From: Mucinivorans hirudinis
GTDB taxonomy: Bacteria > Bacteroidota > Bacteroidia > Bacteroidales > Rikenellaceae
Reading direction: 5' to 3'
DNA length: 64,000 bases
Assembly: GCA_000723505.1 (NCBI GenBank)
Contig: HG934468.1
Span: 1,706,798 to 1,770,797, forward strand
The notes beneath the pieces were generated by a model. The model saw only the letters and a program-made list of their open reading frames with translations, was not told the origin of the DNA and searched no databases. Below, one piece after another: positions 44,039 to 53,127 of this stretch. Made by a program: the position numbers and the translations under genes. The stretch's first letter is position 1. Every line of letters begins with the position of its first letter.

Positions 44039-44806
44039 TCATACAGCACATACATTACTTACATTTATCAAGCAGGTGTCAGATGTTAACGATGCCACGT
44101 ATTTCACCCCATTGTTGAGTTCAAACTTCAAAAATGCGCCATCTTGTCGGACGTTTGATATTTGTTCAAAATTGACGGGAAAAGGTTGGTTGTCACCTTC
44201 GAAAATCACCCCTTCACGACCATAACGAAAGCTGGTGACGTGGGGGAAATTCTGCAAATATCGTTTTGCGTGATGGGTGGTGATGAAATAGCCGTGGAGC
44301 TCATCGAACATATTTAAGACTTCTAATCCGGCTTTAAGAGCCTTGCGAACGGTTGATGCAGTTCCGCTGCGGGGTTTGCCACTATCATAAGCGATAAGTT
44401 CGCTACTGTTGGCAATCATCCAGTCGTTGCGTTTGTGGTAGGCATCTTTGTCATAACCCCTATCGGTGATAAACTCTAGATGGTCAGCAGCTTCGTAGAT
44501 TCTTTTGTAGCGTTGCTTATCCTTGGGGCTATACATCAACTCTTGGCCCATAAATGGGATTGCGGCAATTAACACAATGTCTGGGTATTTCGTTTTGAGT
44601 TTCAGTACCTCTTCGGCACAAAGCATATCCCAACCGATGGCCATGCCGCAGATATAAACATTCTTACCCTCTTGATAGCACTCTTCGAGACAGAATGAGA
44701 GTTCGGTTCGGATTACATTATCAAGGTTTGCATCCGGACGACCGTCTGCTGTTGTGAGCGATCTGTTACCGGTGAACGCTACGGTTTTTTCTTTGGCGAT
44801 TTCCAT
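44039..44806 (-). CDS. SLOG-superfamily (DUF1273/YpsA-like) protein
   Basis: About 255 residues from the ATG at 44806 (MEIAKEKTVAFTGNRSLTTA); the longer frame to 44893 lacks family sequence. The Rossmann-like SLOG motifs are present: VAFTGNRS, GMAIGWDMLCAEEVL, AAIPFMGQE and GKPRSGTASTVRKAL. SLOG proteins bind or make nucleotide-derived ligands and are frequent in bacterial conflict systems. A C-terminal extension of about 70 residues (YLQNFPHVTSFRYGREGVIF) is not part of the core. It reads toward the operon regulator, with its stop 107 bases upstream of that gene's ATG. Confidence 0.82.
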   Translation of the reverse strand: MEIAKEKTVAFTGNRSLTTADGRPDANLDNVIRTELSFCLEECYQEGKNVYICGMAIGWDMLCAEEVLKLKTKYPDIVLIAAIPFMGQELMYSPKDKQRYKRIYEAADHLEFITDRGYDKDAYHKRNDWMIANSSELIAYDSGKPRSGTASTVRKALKAGLEVLNMFDELHGYFITTHHAKRYLQNFPHVTSFRYGREGVIFEGDNQPFPVNFEQISNVRQDGAFLKFELNNGVKYVASLTSDTCLINVSNVCAV

Positions 44807-45029
44807 GAGGTTTTTAAGTTTTATATTACTAAACCTGCAAAAAAAGGTGCAACCCCAACAAGCTACAACCTCGAGGCATCGCCAAACGCCCAATCAAGAT
44901 AGCAAGTCAGGGCGCACCATATCTTTTGATATAATCCACCTGCCATGCTTATCATCTTGATCTGTTAATTGGCGATTTCCGAGACTGTGATAAACAAAAT
45001 ATGTTGGTGTGCAAATTTTCTGCACTACG

Positions 45030-45037
45030 CAAAAGTA
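45030..45037 (-). promoter_or_regulatory. -7 box upstream of the SLOG gene
   Basis: TACTTTTG on the minus strand, consensus -7. The region where a -33 should be is only about 27 bases from the IS110 copy 2 boundary and has no TTTG. The leader to the ATG at 44806 is long, about 215 bases, and holds no gene. Confidence 0.45.
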
Positions 45038-45069
45038 GTTATTTTCTTTGGAATAGCATTAATTTTCAT

Positions 45070-45292
45070 CTGTGTATATTTTTGTATTAATTTGTATAAT
45101 AGCTATTTAAGGTATAATTAAGAGATTAAATTTTCATCTTCGTACTCCGTGCCTATAAAGGCAGTGGTAACACCTGTTGGTTCTTAATTTTGTGCCCAAA
45201 TCTCTTTGGACATAGGTCAATTTCATACTCAAGCTCTTCTAAGGGAAGTCTCAGAAAAAATGCGACCTATGTTGTTGCCTTAAATATAATGC
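45070..45292 (-). ncRNA. Candidate bridge/seek RNA of IS110 copy 2
   Basis: Identical to 14100-14322. The ATGAAATT-bearing segment is at 45219-45227 and the AGATGAAAATT segment at 45129-45139, both on the minus strand. Same structure and same doubts as in copy 1. Confidence 0.5.
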
Positions 45293-45340
45293 TTGCTTAA
45301 AACGAAATAAAAAATGTAGCTTGGTGAGATGCGGCCCATT

Positions 45341-46566
45341 TCATAAAAATACACTAACATCAACACCTAATGCCGATAAACGATTCAAATAGTTTCGTAT
45401 CTGCTTCTTCTGCTTGCGAGGATTGTGGTCGTGTAATTCAGGCTCACGATAGGGCTGTTTGTTTAACAAAATGAAGTATGCGGCTACAATAATTTTATGC
45501 CCAATGGCTACAAGTGCTCGCTTCTTACCTCGTCTGCCTACCAAACTCTCATACTTTCGCTTCAAATAACAATCCTTCTTACGTGTTGCCCCCCACCCAC
45601 ACTCTACCAATATCGAAGTAATATGGCTATTACCCTTTATGGTCTTTGTACTTTTTTTTTACCCGCACTCTCATTATTGCCCGGACTTACACCACAATAA
45701 GAACTTAAATGGTTCTCATCAGGAAATCGTTCCATATCAACACCTATCTCGCTTATAATACCAATGGCACTATCTCGCCCAACACCCGGTATGGTCTCCA
45801 ATAGCTCCAATTCAACTTCATAATCAGAAACAGCCTTGGCTATTTCTGCATCCAACCGCTCCAACATAGCATCATCATTAGCTATCACATCTCGATGAAA
45901 CTGCAACATAAAACGATGATGATCGCTAACCTTACCCTGCAAAGCTTTGACAAACTCACTACGAGGTGTCTTTATCTTGCCGTGATAAAACCGCATTAAT
46001 TGATTTACATCACTCTCTCCATCTATCAATGCACTGATGATATTGCGACCAACGGCTCCATCAACATCACTCAATACACTTGATAACTTGATATTGCAAT
46101 CCTCCAATATCTTGATTATACGATTCTTCTCTGATGCACTATGAGCTACTAACTTCTTCTTGTAGCGAACTAAATCTCGTAAATCTCTTATGTCGCGTGG
46201 AGGGATAAAGCTACCTTTGAGTAGTCCGCTTACCAATAATTTGCTCAACCATTTGCTATCCTTCTTGTCGGTCTTATGACCAGGCACATTCTTTACGTGC
46301 CGAGCATTAACCAAAATAACCTCAAAATCATCCTCCAAAATATTGAACACAGGCTTCCAATAAATACCGGTGCTCTCCATCGCAATATGAGTGACACCCG
46401 CATCTTTGCACCAATCACGCAAAGATTCCAAGGAAACGGTAAAACCGTCAAACTCCTTTGTGCCGACAACTTCGTTGCCTCGTTGAATGGTTGCAACTAT
46501 CAAATCCTTATGGACATCAATCCCGCAACCAACCCCAATGTAGGGGGTAAATAGTATCTCTTCCAT
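45341..46566 (-). CDS. IS110-family transposase, made by -1 frameshift
   Basis: The 0 frame runs 46566 to 45637 (309 residues) and the -1 frame from the A9G run at 45660-45651 to a TGA at 45341, adding 103 residues for a product of about 408. The DEDD RuvC-like domain is residues 1-160; the Tnp_20 domain spans the shift, with the likely catalytic serine in NESAGKKK just before it and STKTIKGNSHITS just after. Both copies have exactly nine A, so a sequencing error is unlikely. Promoter at 46594-46625. Confidence 0.9.
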
Positions 46567-46746
46567 TGAACATAGTGTTAGTTAATCAATAGGCAAAGAT
46601 ACTCATCTCTGTTGGTATGCTCAAAAGGAGATTATGAGAATTTCATAGATTATTGTATAGGTAGTGAGCCATACCAAAGGCAGATAGTTGCCTTTTCATT
46701 TAAAAAGTTAGCAAACTTGGACAAAGCAAGTCTTGTCAAGCATATC

Positions 46747-46754
46747 TACCTTTG
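46747..46754 (+). promoter_or_regulatory. -7 box of the zinc-ribbon/AraC operon
   Basis: TACCTTTG, consensus -7, 46 bases before the ATG at 46800. No well-spaced TTTG upstream. It lies about 100 bases from the IS110 copy 2 end. Confidence 0.55.
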
Positions 46755-46799
46755 CACTTGCTGAATCAATCGAAATATCAACATCTAAATTTAAAAGAA

Positions 46800-47072
46800 A
46801 TGGAACAGAAGATTTGTCAGAGTTGCGGTATGCCAATGGTAACACCTGAAGAATTTGGAACAAATAATGATGGTAGTCTCAATCAAGATTATTGTTGTTA
46901 TTGTTATAAAGATGGTAACTTTACATCCCAGTTTACAATGGATGAAATGATTGCACACTGTGCTCAATATGTGGAGGATTTTAATAGTGACTCCGACACT
47001 AAACTGACTAAAGAACAAGCTATTGAACAAATGAAACAGGACTTCCCAACCCTCAAGCGTTGGAGTAAATAG
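46800..47072 (+). CDS. Small zinc-ribbon protein
   Basis: 90 residues from the ATG at 46800 (MEQKICQSCGMPMVTPEEFG). Zn_ribbon_2-type domain with CxxCG and YCCYCYKDG as metal ligands, and the family end KEQAIEQMKQDFPTLKRW. Function of such standalone proteins is unknown. The same domain is repeated at the N-terminus of the AraC-type protein two genes downstream. Confidence 0.85.
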   Translation: MEQKICQSCGMPMVTPEEFGTNNDGSLNQDYCCYCYKDGNFTSQFTMDEMIAHCAQYVEDFNSDSDTKLTKEQAIEQMKQDFPTLKRWSK

Positions 47073-47083
47073 ATATCAAAAAC

Positions 47084-47596
47084 ATGAAAGAGTTTACAAA
47101 AGCACTTATATCAGATAAATCGAGTGACAAATTTGCCGATGAACAAAAGCTGTTCGGGCAATTTGTCGGTGATTGGGATTTTGAATGGATTGATGGCAAA
47201 GGAACGGATAAGGAGAGGCACGTTAGAGGTGAATGGTTGTTTTCATGGATATTAGATGGCGCAGCAATTCAAGATGTATTTATTTGTCCCTCACGTGCTG
47301 AACGTTTGAAAAACGAACAACCTGATGCAACTTATGGCACCACATTGAGGGTCTATAATCCAACGAGTGGAACTTGGAATATTTGTTTCGCCTATTATGG
47401 TAGCATGGTCACCTTGGAAGCTAAACAAGAAGGGGAACAAATTGTTGTAAGAATGTTGCATACCAATGGTTTTATAAAGCATTGGGTATTTTCAGACATA
47501 ACCGATAATTCGTTTCATTGGGAAGATAAGATGTCGCTGGACAATGGAGCAACATGGGTAGTTACAGGAGAGCTGTTTGCAACCCGTAAAGAGTAA
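47084..47596 (+). CDS. Lipocalin-like / DUF1579-type protein
   Basis: 170 residues. Alternating beta strands with FVGDWDFEWIDGKGTDKERH, GEWLFSWILDGAAIQDVFI and VYNPTSGTWNICFAYYGSM fit a lipocalin-like beta barrel of the DUF1579 kind. No signal peptide, so cytoplasmic. Ligand unknown. Its TAA overlaps the next ATG (TAATG), so it is translationally coupled to the AraC-type regulator. Confidence 0.75.
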   Translation: MKEFTKALISDKSSDKFADEQKLFGQFVGDWDFEWIDGKGTDKERHVRGEWLFSWILDGAAIQDVFICPSRAERLKNEQPDATYGTTLRVYNPTSGTWNICFAYYGSMVTLEAKQEGEQIVVRMLHTNGFIKHWVFSDITDNSFHWEDKMSLDNGATWVVTGELFATRKE

Positions 47597-48738
47597 TGTT
47601 AATGGAACAAACTAAAATCGAAGCGATTTGTCAAAGTTGCGGTATGCCGATGTTGGCAACCGAGCATTTCGGAACAAAAAGCGACAATAGTCCTTCAGCG
47701 GACTATTGTTGTTATTGCTTTCAGAGTGGGCATTTTACCCACGACATGAGCATAGAAGATGCTATCGAAAGCAATGTCTCTTATATGGATGGCTCTGAGA
47801 AGATAGATGGGAGAACTTTGACCAAAAGCGAAGCTGCCCTTAGAATGCATGTTCAATTTCCCTCTTTGAAACGATGGTCAGCACACGAAAGCACCCACAA
47901 AGAATATTTCAAAGCCATAAATCGCGCTGTTGATTACATAAACGAACACTTAAATCAACCCGTAAATTTATATGACTTAGCCAACATCGTAAATATTTCA
48001 GAGTTCCATTTTCACCGGATATTCAAAGCATTGGTGGGCGAAAGTCCCGGAGAATATATACAGCGTTTACGTTTGGAGAAGGCGATATTTAAACTCCAAA
48101 CGACCAAATTAACACTTACGGAAATTGCAGAACAAATAGGATATCAAAGTCCTCATGCGCTATCCAAGGCTTTCAAAAAACGTTTTGGAACATCACCATC
48201 TGTTTTTCGTGCACAACCTTCTGATTTATCTTTTCCTATCAACGAGCCCGAATTTTTACTCATAGAGCCTGAGATAAAAGAGATAAACCCCAAAAAGGTT
48301 ATGACTTTTCAAATTGCGAACCCCTTTGAAAACAAAGATGCCTTTGTTCAAGGATGGAGGAAATTGGTCCAATTTATGAATGTCACTGGTATTCCCGATG
48401 CGACCCACGAATATTTAAGTTTGAGTCGTGATGTGTCGACCATTACGGAGTCGAGTAAATGCCGTACTTATGTCTGTATCTCCACAAATCCGAATATCAA
48501 ACCCGAAGGCGAGTTTGGACAGCAAATTATAGCAGGTGGGTTGTATGCAGTATTTACCTATAAGGGAGCATACAAAAACCTTGAGTCAGTCTATTGCTCT
48601 ATATACCGTAACTGGATTCCCAATAGTAAATACGAATTACGAGATGTCGCTTTTTTTGAGAAATATCTAAATACTCCGGATGTTGTGTCTCAAGATGAGT
48701 TGCTAACAGAAGTGTATATCCCCGTTTCTATCCTTTGA
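47596..48738 (+). CDS. AraC-family regulator with zinc-ribbon head and GyrI-like tail
   Basis: 380 residues. Residues about 10-90 repeat the zinc ribbon of 46800-47072 (CQSCGMPM, YCCYCFQSG, ALRMHVQFPSLKRWS). Residues 105-205 are an AraC DNA-binding domain (LNQPVNLYDLANIVNISEFH, ALSKAFKKRFGTSPSVF). Residues 225-380 are an effector-binding GyrI-like domain (KKVMTFQIANPFENKDAFVQ). It is expected to sense a small molecule and control this three-gene operon. The fused zinc ribbon is unusual. Confidence 0.88.
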   Translation: MLMEQTKIEAICQSCGMPMLATEHFGTKSDNSPSADYCCYCFQSGHFTHDMSIEDAIESNVSYMDGSEKIDGRTLTKSEAALRMHVQFPSLKRWSAHESTHKEYFKAINRAVDYINEHLNQPVNLYDLANIVNISEFHFHRIFKALVGESPGEYIQRLRLEKAIFKLQTTKLTLTEIAEQIGYQSPHALSKAFKKRFGTSPSVFRAQPSDLSFPINEPEFLLIEPEIKEINPKKVMTFQIANPFENKDAFVQGWRKLVQFMNVTGIPDATHEYLSLSRDVSTITESSKCRTYVCISTNPNIKPEGEFGQQIIAGGLYAVFTYKGAYKNLESVYCSIYRNWIPNSKYELRDVAFFEKYLNTPDVVSQDELLTEVYIPVSIL

Positions 48739-48772
48739 TATAGGTAAAATGGATACTGAGTTTTCATAGACT

Positions 48773-49792
48773 TTATGTCAGCCACGGATTCTTATACGGG
48801 TCATAATCAGTCTGGAACGTTGACAGCTGCCAGTCTGTGATGGGTTGCTTATCATCTGCCAGCTTGCGGGGAATCTGAGGGTTTAGGCGAAGTTTTGAGG
48901 CATCGTTCAGCCACTTCATTGAGTCCTCGTAGTCTCGCATCCGCACCACGCCAACGTTGTTCGGAGCTACTAATTTTGTCAATTCATAGACCGCCAAGCG
49001 AACCATATGTTTCTTGAGGTTGTAGTTCCGGGGGTCTCCCAACACGATGTTGTGGCCCACGATAGGCACATCGGCATTGACATCCATTCCAGGATAGAAA
49101 ACTTTGCCCTCATACACCACATACTCGTGCCCCTCCAAGTTATAATCGTTATATGCCGAGGCATAATCGGCAATAGCACCCCAGCAATCGGACTCTAAGG
49201 GGTCGACATTGTTATCAAAGCTCTCCAGCGACATCAGTGTATAGAACGCCCCATTGAATAAAACTACACTCCACAGAGTGTAATCTACGGGCAGCCATTC
49301 ATCAACCTCTTTCTCCACCCAGCCATTGACCAGCGGAATACGAATATCCGAGAACTTATAGCCGTTGTCGTTGAGGCAACGATAGACAATGCCGTTGTAA
49401 AGCACAATATCACCCACACGATAGGTCTCAAACTGAGAATAGCGGGGCAAGTCATCAGGGTTGAGATTCGTATCGACATACTCCTCCCAAAACTCTTTGG
49501 TTGCTGGAGTCTTGTAGCCGCTCATCGAGCGAATCACCTCGTAGATGCGTCCATCGAAGTAGATATGCACGCCAACAGGAAAGGTTATCTTGCGGTCGTG
49601 CTCGGCAATGAACTTGCCTTTGAGAAACTCTTTCTCAATCTCGTAGTTCTCGCTGAGATACTCCGTTATACTCATTTCGGCGGACTGCTCGGCTTGAATA
49701 AAACGCTCGCCATCGCCACGGGTAAGTTGAGCAAGGGCATCGGCTGTGATGATGCCCAAGTAGTCGTTATCGTTTAAAAATCGTCTGTACAT
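48773..49792 (-). CDS. Phage structural protein, DUF1320-like with an inserted binding module
   Basis: 339 residues. The N-terminus (FLNDNDYLGIITADALAQLT) and C-terminus (YNLKKHMVRLAVYELTKLVA, RMRDYEDSMKWLNDASK) look like the two halves of a DUF1320/gp36 head-completion protein. Between them (about 110-240) lie aromatic-rich strand repeats such as YRVGDIVLYNGIVYRCLNDN, like small carbohydrate-binding modules. It sits next to the large terminase, so it is probably part of the head or neck. It is the last gene of the prophage segment seen, 34 bases from the converging AraC gene. Confidence 0.7.
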   Translation of the reverse strand: MYRRFLNDNDYLGIITADALAQLTRGDGERFIQAEQSAEMSITEYLSENYEIEKEFLKGKFIAEHDRKITFPVGVHIYFDGRIYEVIRSMSGYKTPATKEFWEEYVDTNLNPDDLPRYSQFETYRVGDIVLYNGIVYRCLNDNGYKFSDIRIPLVNGWVEKEVDEWLPVDYTLWSVVLFNGAFYTLMSLESFDNNVDPLESDCWGAIADYASAYNDYNLEGHEYVVYEGKVFYPGMDVNADVPIVGHNIVLGDPRNYNLKKHMVRLAVYELTKLVAPNNVGVVRMRDYEDSMKWLNDASKLRLNPQIPRKLADDKQPITDWQLSTFQTDYDPYKNPWLT

Positions 49793-49796
49793 TTTT

Positions 49797-51389
49797 CTAA
49801 TAGTTAAATCCGTTATAGACCGCCGGAGCCGTCACGATGCCACTGTCGCCGTTGTCAGTTCCGCTTTTGAACTTGTACCAGCTATCACGCAGGTAGTAGC
49901 AAAGCAGATAATCAAGACAGTCTGAAAGGTGTCCATACTTCTCATACTTTACACCGGTTTTGGGGTCGGTGGTCTTATGCTTTGCTTTCGTGCCGTCTTC
50001 GTTGCGGAGCTGGTAAATCAAATCCTCAGTAAGTTTGCGGCACTTCAAATCAATCTCAATCGTCCAGCCATTGTAGCCGTCAAATAGCTCGTTGGCAAAC
50101 TCGCATCGTGTCACCTGTGGTGGCTGTTTGCGGAGCAGTTTCAGTTTTGGACGCAAAATCCCCTTGCCAAAAGTCTCCATAATTACCGTGTAGTTGTTCA
50201 CCCCGTCTTCCGTAGCAGAAGAGCGTTGCAATCCTGACGGGTCGCCTGTAACATCTACGCCGCCAATATGCTTCTCTCGATAGAGTTTTTGTTGCATCCG
50301 TCGAGCTAATGCCGGAGTGTTGTTCTCTTTGTCTTGTGGTTTGCCTAATATCTCCTCTATGATGTAAAGTTTCTTATTCTCATAATCCACCTGAGCCAGC
50401 AGTACTGACATTTGCGGAGCAACGTTGAAGTCCCAAACGGTAATCAGTGGCCTGGTTGGGTCATAGACTTTCTCTTTGAGTCCTGTGATAAGGTGCTTTG
50501 AGCCGTCAAACTTTCCGTAGATTGCCATATCGTTTGCCTCCACAAAATCCCAGTTACCATATAGCAGACGCTCTTTGGTGGCTTGGTCAGATATTTTGTT
50601 GAGTGCCGCCTCGTAGGTCTGACGAAAGCCGATATCGGGGTTATCAAAGACGCTGAATGGAACGTAAAACTCACCCTCTCGACAGGTAACTCTATCGCCG
50701 TTATCGTCCTGCACAAATCGCCCACGCACCCAGTTGGTCGTCGGGTTGGTGGTAAGTAACATCTTCGACACCATAAAGGTCTCGTGCGTTCGCCAACGAA
50801 GACGGGAAAACAAAACCTCTATAGCCTTCTGCGAAATCTCTGACACCTCATCCACGGCACATATAGTCGCCTCCATCGACCCAAACCGCTCAAAGTTCGG
50901 GTCAGAGGGTTGGTCGGCCATATCGAGCATCAAGATCACCGAGTCGTTCCAAAACCGCAGCGTACCGGCAATGTTGTTGACACGGTAATGCACATCTTCT
51001 ACAAGCCCCCACCGCTTAATCACCATTCGAATCGTGTTCCAAGTCGATTCTTTGAGTGACTTCAATGTCTTACGGGCGACAACCGCCCGAATCTCCCCAA
51101 ACCTGATACAACTACTCACCAACCAAACCGAAGCAAGGTAACTCTTGCCTCCGCCGGCCGCGCCACCTCCGAGTATGAGTTGTGGAATGTTGTGATTACC
51201 GCATTTGCCACAAAATGGCTTGTATTGCGGATTGTTGTTTTGGTCGTGACCGATGAGTTGTTGCTGGATAAATCCACCACACAACGGACACTCCGGCTGC
51301 AACAGTTTCCATAGCTCATACTGCTTTGGCGAGGGGCTGAAGTCGATGTGGAGATTGTCGGGCGCAATGAGTTTACGCAACTTCCCCAT
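49797..51389 (-). CDS. Phage terminase large subunit
   Basis: DNA-packaging motor and nuclease, 530 residues. An N-terminal zinc ribbon (CPLCGGF, FCGKCGN) precedes the ATPase: Walker A GGGAAGGGKSYLASVW near 75 and Walker B AVDEVSEISQKAIEVLFSRL, with a coupling motif LTTNPTTNW. The RNase H-like nuclease has TVWDFNVAPQ, GGVDVTGDPSG and HLSDCLDYLL. It starts directly at the stop of the next upstream gene (one-base overlap). The small subunit is 2.2 kb upstream, an unusual separation. Confidence 0.95.
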   Translation of the reverse strand: MGKLRKLIAPDNLHIDFSPSPKQYELWKLLQPECPLCGGFIQQQLIGHDQNNNPQYKPFCGKCGNHNIPQLILGGGAAGGGKSYLASVWLVSSCIRFGEIRAVVARKTLKSLKESTWNTIRMVIKRWGLVEDVHYRVNNIAGTLRFWNDSVILMLDMADQPSDPNFERFGSMEATICAVDEVSEISQKAIEVLFSRLRWRTHETFMVSKMLLTTNPTTNWVRGRFVQDDNGDRVTCREGEFYVPFSVFDNPDIGFRQTYEAALNKISDQATKERLLYGNWDFVEANDMAIYGKFDGSKHLITGLKEKVYDPTRPLITVWDFNVAPQMSVLLAQVDYENKKLYIIEEILGKPQDKENNTPALARRMQQKLYREKHIGGVDVTGDPSGLQRSSATEDGVNNYTVIMETFGKGILRPKLKLLRKQPPQVTRCEFANELFDGYNGWTIEIDLKCRKLTEDLIYQLRNEDGTKAKHKTTDPKTGVKYEKYGHLSDCLDYLLCYYLRDSWYKFKSGTDNGDSGIVTAPAVYNGFNY

Positions 51390-51823
51390 TAGGCTATCTC
51401 GATTGTGATGTTTTTCTCTTTGCTGAGAATTTCGTTCAATCGGTCAGAGGTTGATCTCGACTCTGTTACCTTTCCCTTGATGGTGTTATTTCCAACAATG
51501 ATGCAACCAGCCGAGTCAGCGTCCGTTGTTCCGGAGTGAATAAGAATACCCAGAAAATGAGGCACATCGTGCAGGTATGGCAACACTCGTTTGAACTTTG
51601 GGCTCATCTGCATCGTCACTTTGTAGGTGCCGTATGGTATAGCAGTTTCTGCATAGACCTTCTCTTTGCATCGGCACGCTATGCCCTGCGGAGTGTCGGG
51701 ACATAGCAACGGGAGGATTCTCACTTTGTCCTCAATGGTGTTGCAGAAGAACTCGCCGTCGATGAACAGGTCGCCCACGGTGTAGGTTTCGCCTTTGAAT
51801 TTGCGTTTTAGAAGTAGTTTCAT
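51389..51823 (-). CDS. Phage DUF5675-type protein (L,D-transpeptidase-like motif)
   Basis: 144 residues. IPYGTYKVTMQMSPKFKRVL, then LGILIHSGTTDADSAGCIIV, resembles the HxG...SxGC catalytic motif of YkuD-like enzymes. The family, which I take to be DUF5675, is common beside lysis or packaging genes of Bacteroidetes phages. A role in peptidoglycan cleavage during lysis is plausible. Confidence 0.75.
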   Translation of the reverse strand: MKLLLKRKFKGETYTVGDLFIDGEFFCNTIEDKVRILPLLCPDTPQGIACRCKEKVYAETAIPYGTYKVTMQMSPKFKRVLPYLHDVPHFLGILIHSGTTDADSAGCIIVGNNTIKGKVTESRSTSDRLNEILSKEKNITIEIA

Positions 51824-51900
51824 CTTTGAATGTATTTCGATTTACACTCAAAGAATAGGCGTATTGCTCGCTGAAAGTTTGAATTTTATGCCCTAACGCC

Positions 51901-51933
51901 AAAAAAGCCGAAACGTATCATACGCCTCGGCTT
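51901..51933 (-). terminator. Intrinsic terminator behind the HU gene
   Basis: On the minus strand AAGCCGA (51933-51927) pairs with TCGGCTT (51911-51905), followed by a T run (51906-51901). It ends the HU transcript. Confidence 0.8.
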
Positions 51934-51952
51934 ATAAAATATCATATCAATC

Positions 51953-52261
51953 CTACTTTTTCTTTGCCTCTTTTGAAAGTTTGTCTATCGTTTCATCAGT
52001 GGGCTTAAACTTTCGAGTAGCTCGGAATGCAACCGATGCTTTAGAAGGTATTTGCACTTGTGAGCGATTCTTTGGGTGAACTGTCACTTTGGGTTTATGA
52101 TATTTGAGAGAAAACTTACCAAAGTTGGCAATATTGACCTCTTCCCCATTTTCCAAAGCCCTTAAAATCTCTTCAAACAATGGTTCTACAATTTTATTGA
52201 CCTCCCACTGTGCGTAATCGGTTTTCCGTGCTATTTCGGCTACAAGTATTCGTTTATCCAT
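51953..52261 (-). CDS. HU/IHF-type DNA-bending protein
   Basis: 102 residues of the bacterial histone-like family: MDKRILVAEIARKTDYAQWE, LENGEEVNIANFGKFSLKYH, and the beta-arm region PKNRSQVQIPSKASVAFRA, then a Lys-rich tail. It is placed between phage packaging and lysis genes with its own promoter and terminator, so it may support phage DNA packing or replication. Confidence 0.9.
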   Translation of the reverse strand: MDKRILVAEIARKTDYAQWEVNKIVEPLFEEILRALENGEEVNIANFGKFSLKYHKPKVTVHPKNRSQVQIPSKASVAFRATRKFKPTDETIDKLSKEAKKK

Positions 52262-52287
52262 CTAATCATCTTGTTATTTAGAACGCG

Positions 52288-52295
52288 CAAAGATA
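52288..52295 (-). promoter_or_regulatory. -7 box of the phage HU gene
   Basis: TATCTTTG on the minus strand, 26 bases before the ATG at 52261. The fit is exact; a -33 was not clear. Confidence 0.6.
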
Positions 52296-52318
52296 GCGAT
52301 TTGTCTCGATTTATTGAG

Positions 52319-52918
52319 CTATTTGGCGATGTGTATATACTCTGAATAAGTGATTTCAACGTGTGGATTGTCGCTCGTGATAGTTTGATGTACGGCTTTG
52401 ACCTTTTTCCAGAAGAGCCAGCGGCGTTTATACTCAACCCACACCGCTTGCCGAAGCGTAACGGGCAGGTGAATCGAGCCGACTAACGACTCGTTTTCGA
52501 TTGTACCGGCGAGTTTCAGATATGGCGTATTCATCGAAACACTTTTGATAACCACCGGCACTGTATCACGAATAATAATAGAGTCGCGAATCTGTGCAGC
52601 AATGGGTGCATTGACCTCCAATTGATGCTTGGCTGCGGACTCCAGATTCTTGATTTTAATGCCCATCTGTTTAATCTTTGCGACATCCTCGGCTCGGTAG
52701 TATTCAAACTCATCTGAGCTCATCAAAAGCCGTTTGACATCGGTGGCCATAGTTGCCGAGTCGATTTGCCACTGCCTCATATCCGAAAGCAGTGCATCGT
52801 TGTTTAACTGATAGCGATCTCGCTCTTGTCGGATAGCTACGATACGTTTTTGTTGCAACCAAACTGCCACTCCCAGCAGAATGATTACGATAATTCCCGC
52901 TATTTTAATCTTGCTCAT
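52319..52918 (-). CDS. Phage membrane/coiled-coil protein (DUF6549-like, spanin-like)
   Basis: 199 residues from the ATG at 52918 (MSKIKIAGIIVIILLGVAVW), which overlaps the preceding stop. One N-terminal membrane helix, then a coiled coil (about 25-100) and a beta-rich C-terminal domain (DTVPVVIKSVSMNTPYLKLA). The layout matches proteins found in Bacteroides phages near lysis genes, so an inner-membrane spanin role is possible but unproved. Confidence 0.75.
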   Translation of the reverse strand: MSKIKIAGIIVIILLGVAVWLQQKRIVAIRQERDRYQLNNDALLSDMRQWQIDSATMATDVKRLLMSSDEFEYYRAEDVAKIKQMGIKIKNLESAAKHQLEVNAPIAAQIRDSIIIRDTVPVVIKSVSMNTPYLKLAGTIENESLVGSIHLPVTLRQAVWVEYKRRWLFWKKVKAVHQTITSDNPHVEITYSEYIHIAK

Positions 52919-53117
52919 AAGCGGAAGCTTTAGGAATAAACCAAACAAATTCATCTTTATACGTTTCAGGGATTAGTACCATATAACCCTTTGCCTTACG
53001 ACTTTTGTCCGTAAGGTCTTCCAAAACAATCCCCTGTTCACCCAGCAGTGCGTCTAAGCGCAGCTCTGTCAGTTCCGGCGAAGGGATAATTGTTATTTTA
53101 CTGCCTTCTGTAATCAT
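52905..53117 (-). CDS. Small phage protein
   Basis: 70 residues, SH3-like beta pattern (GSKITIIPSPELTELRLDAL, GEQGIVLEDL). Not recognised. Overlaps the next gene by 14 bases, so translationally coupled in the lysis-type cluster. Confidence 0.65.
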   Translation of the reverse strand: MITEGSKITIIPSPELTELRLDALLGEQGIVLEDLTDKSRKAKGYMVLIPETYKDEFVWFIPKASAYEQD

Positions 53118-53127
53118 AGCTAACCCA

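Larger units (their letters stand above)
45064..46646 (-). mobile_element. IS110-family element, copy 2 (uninterrupted)
   Basis: 1583 bp, same sequence as copy 1 in opposite orientation, with ATGAAA at both ends (as TTTCAT at 45064-45069 and 46641-46646). Flanking sequence differs from copy 1. It defines the empty-site structure used to recognise the IS256 insertion in copy 1. Confidence 0.93.
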
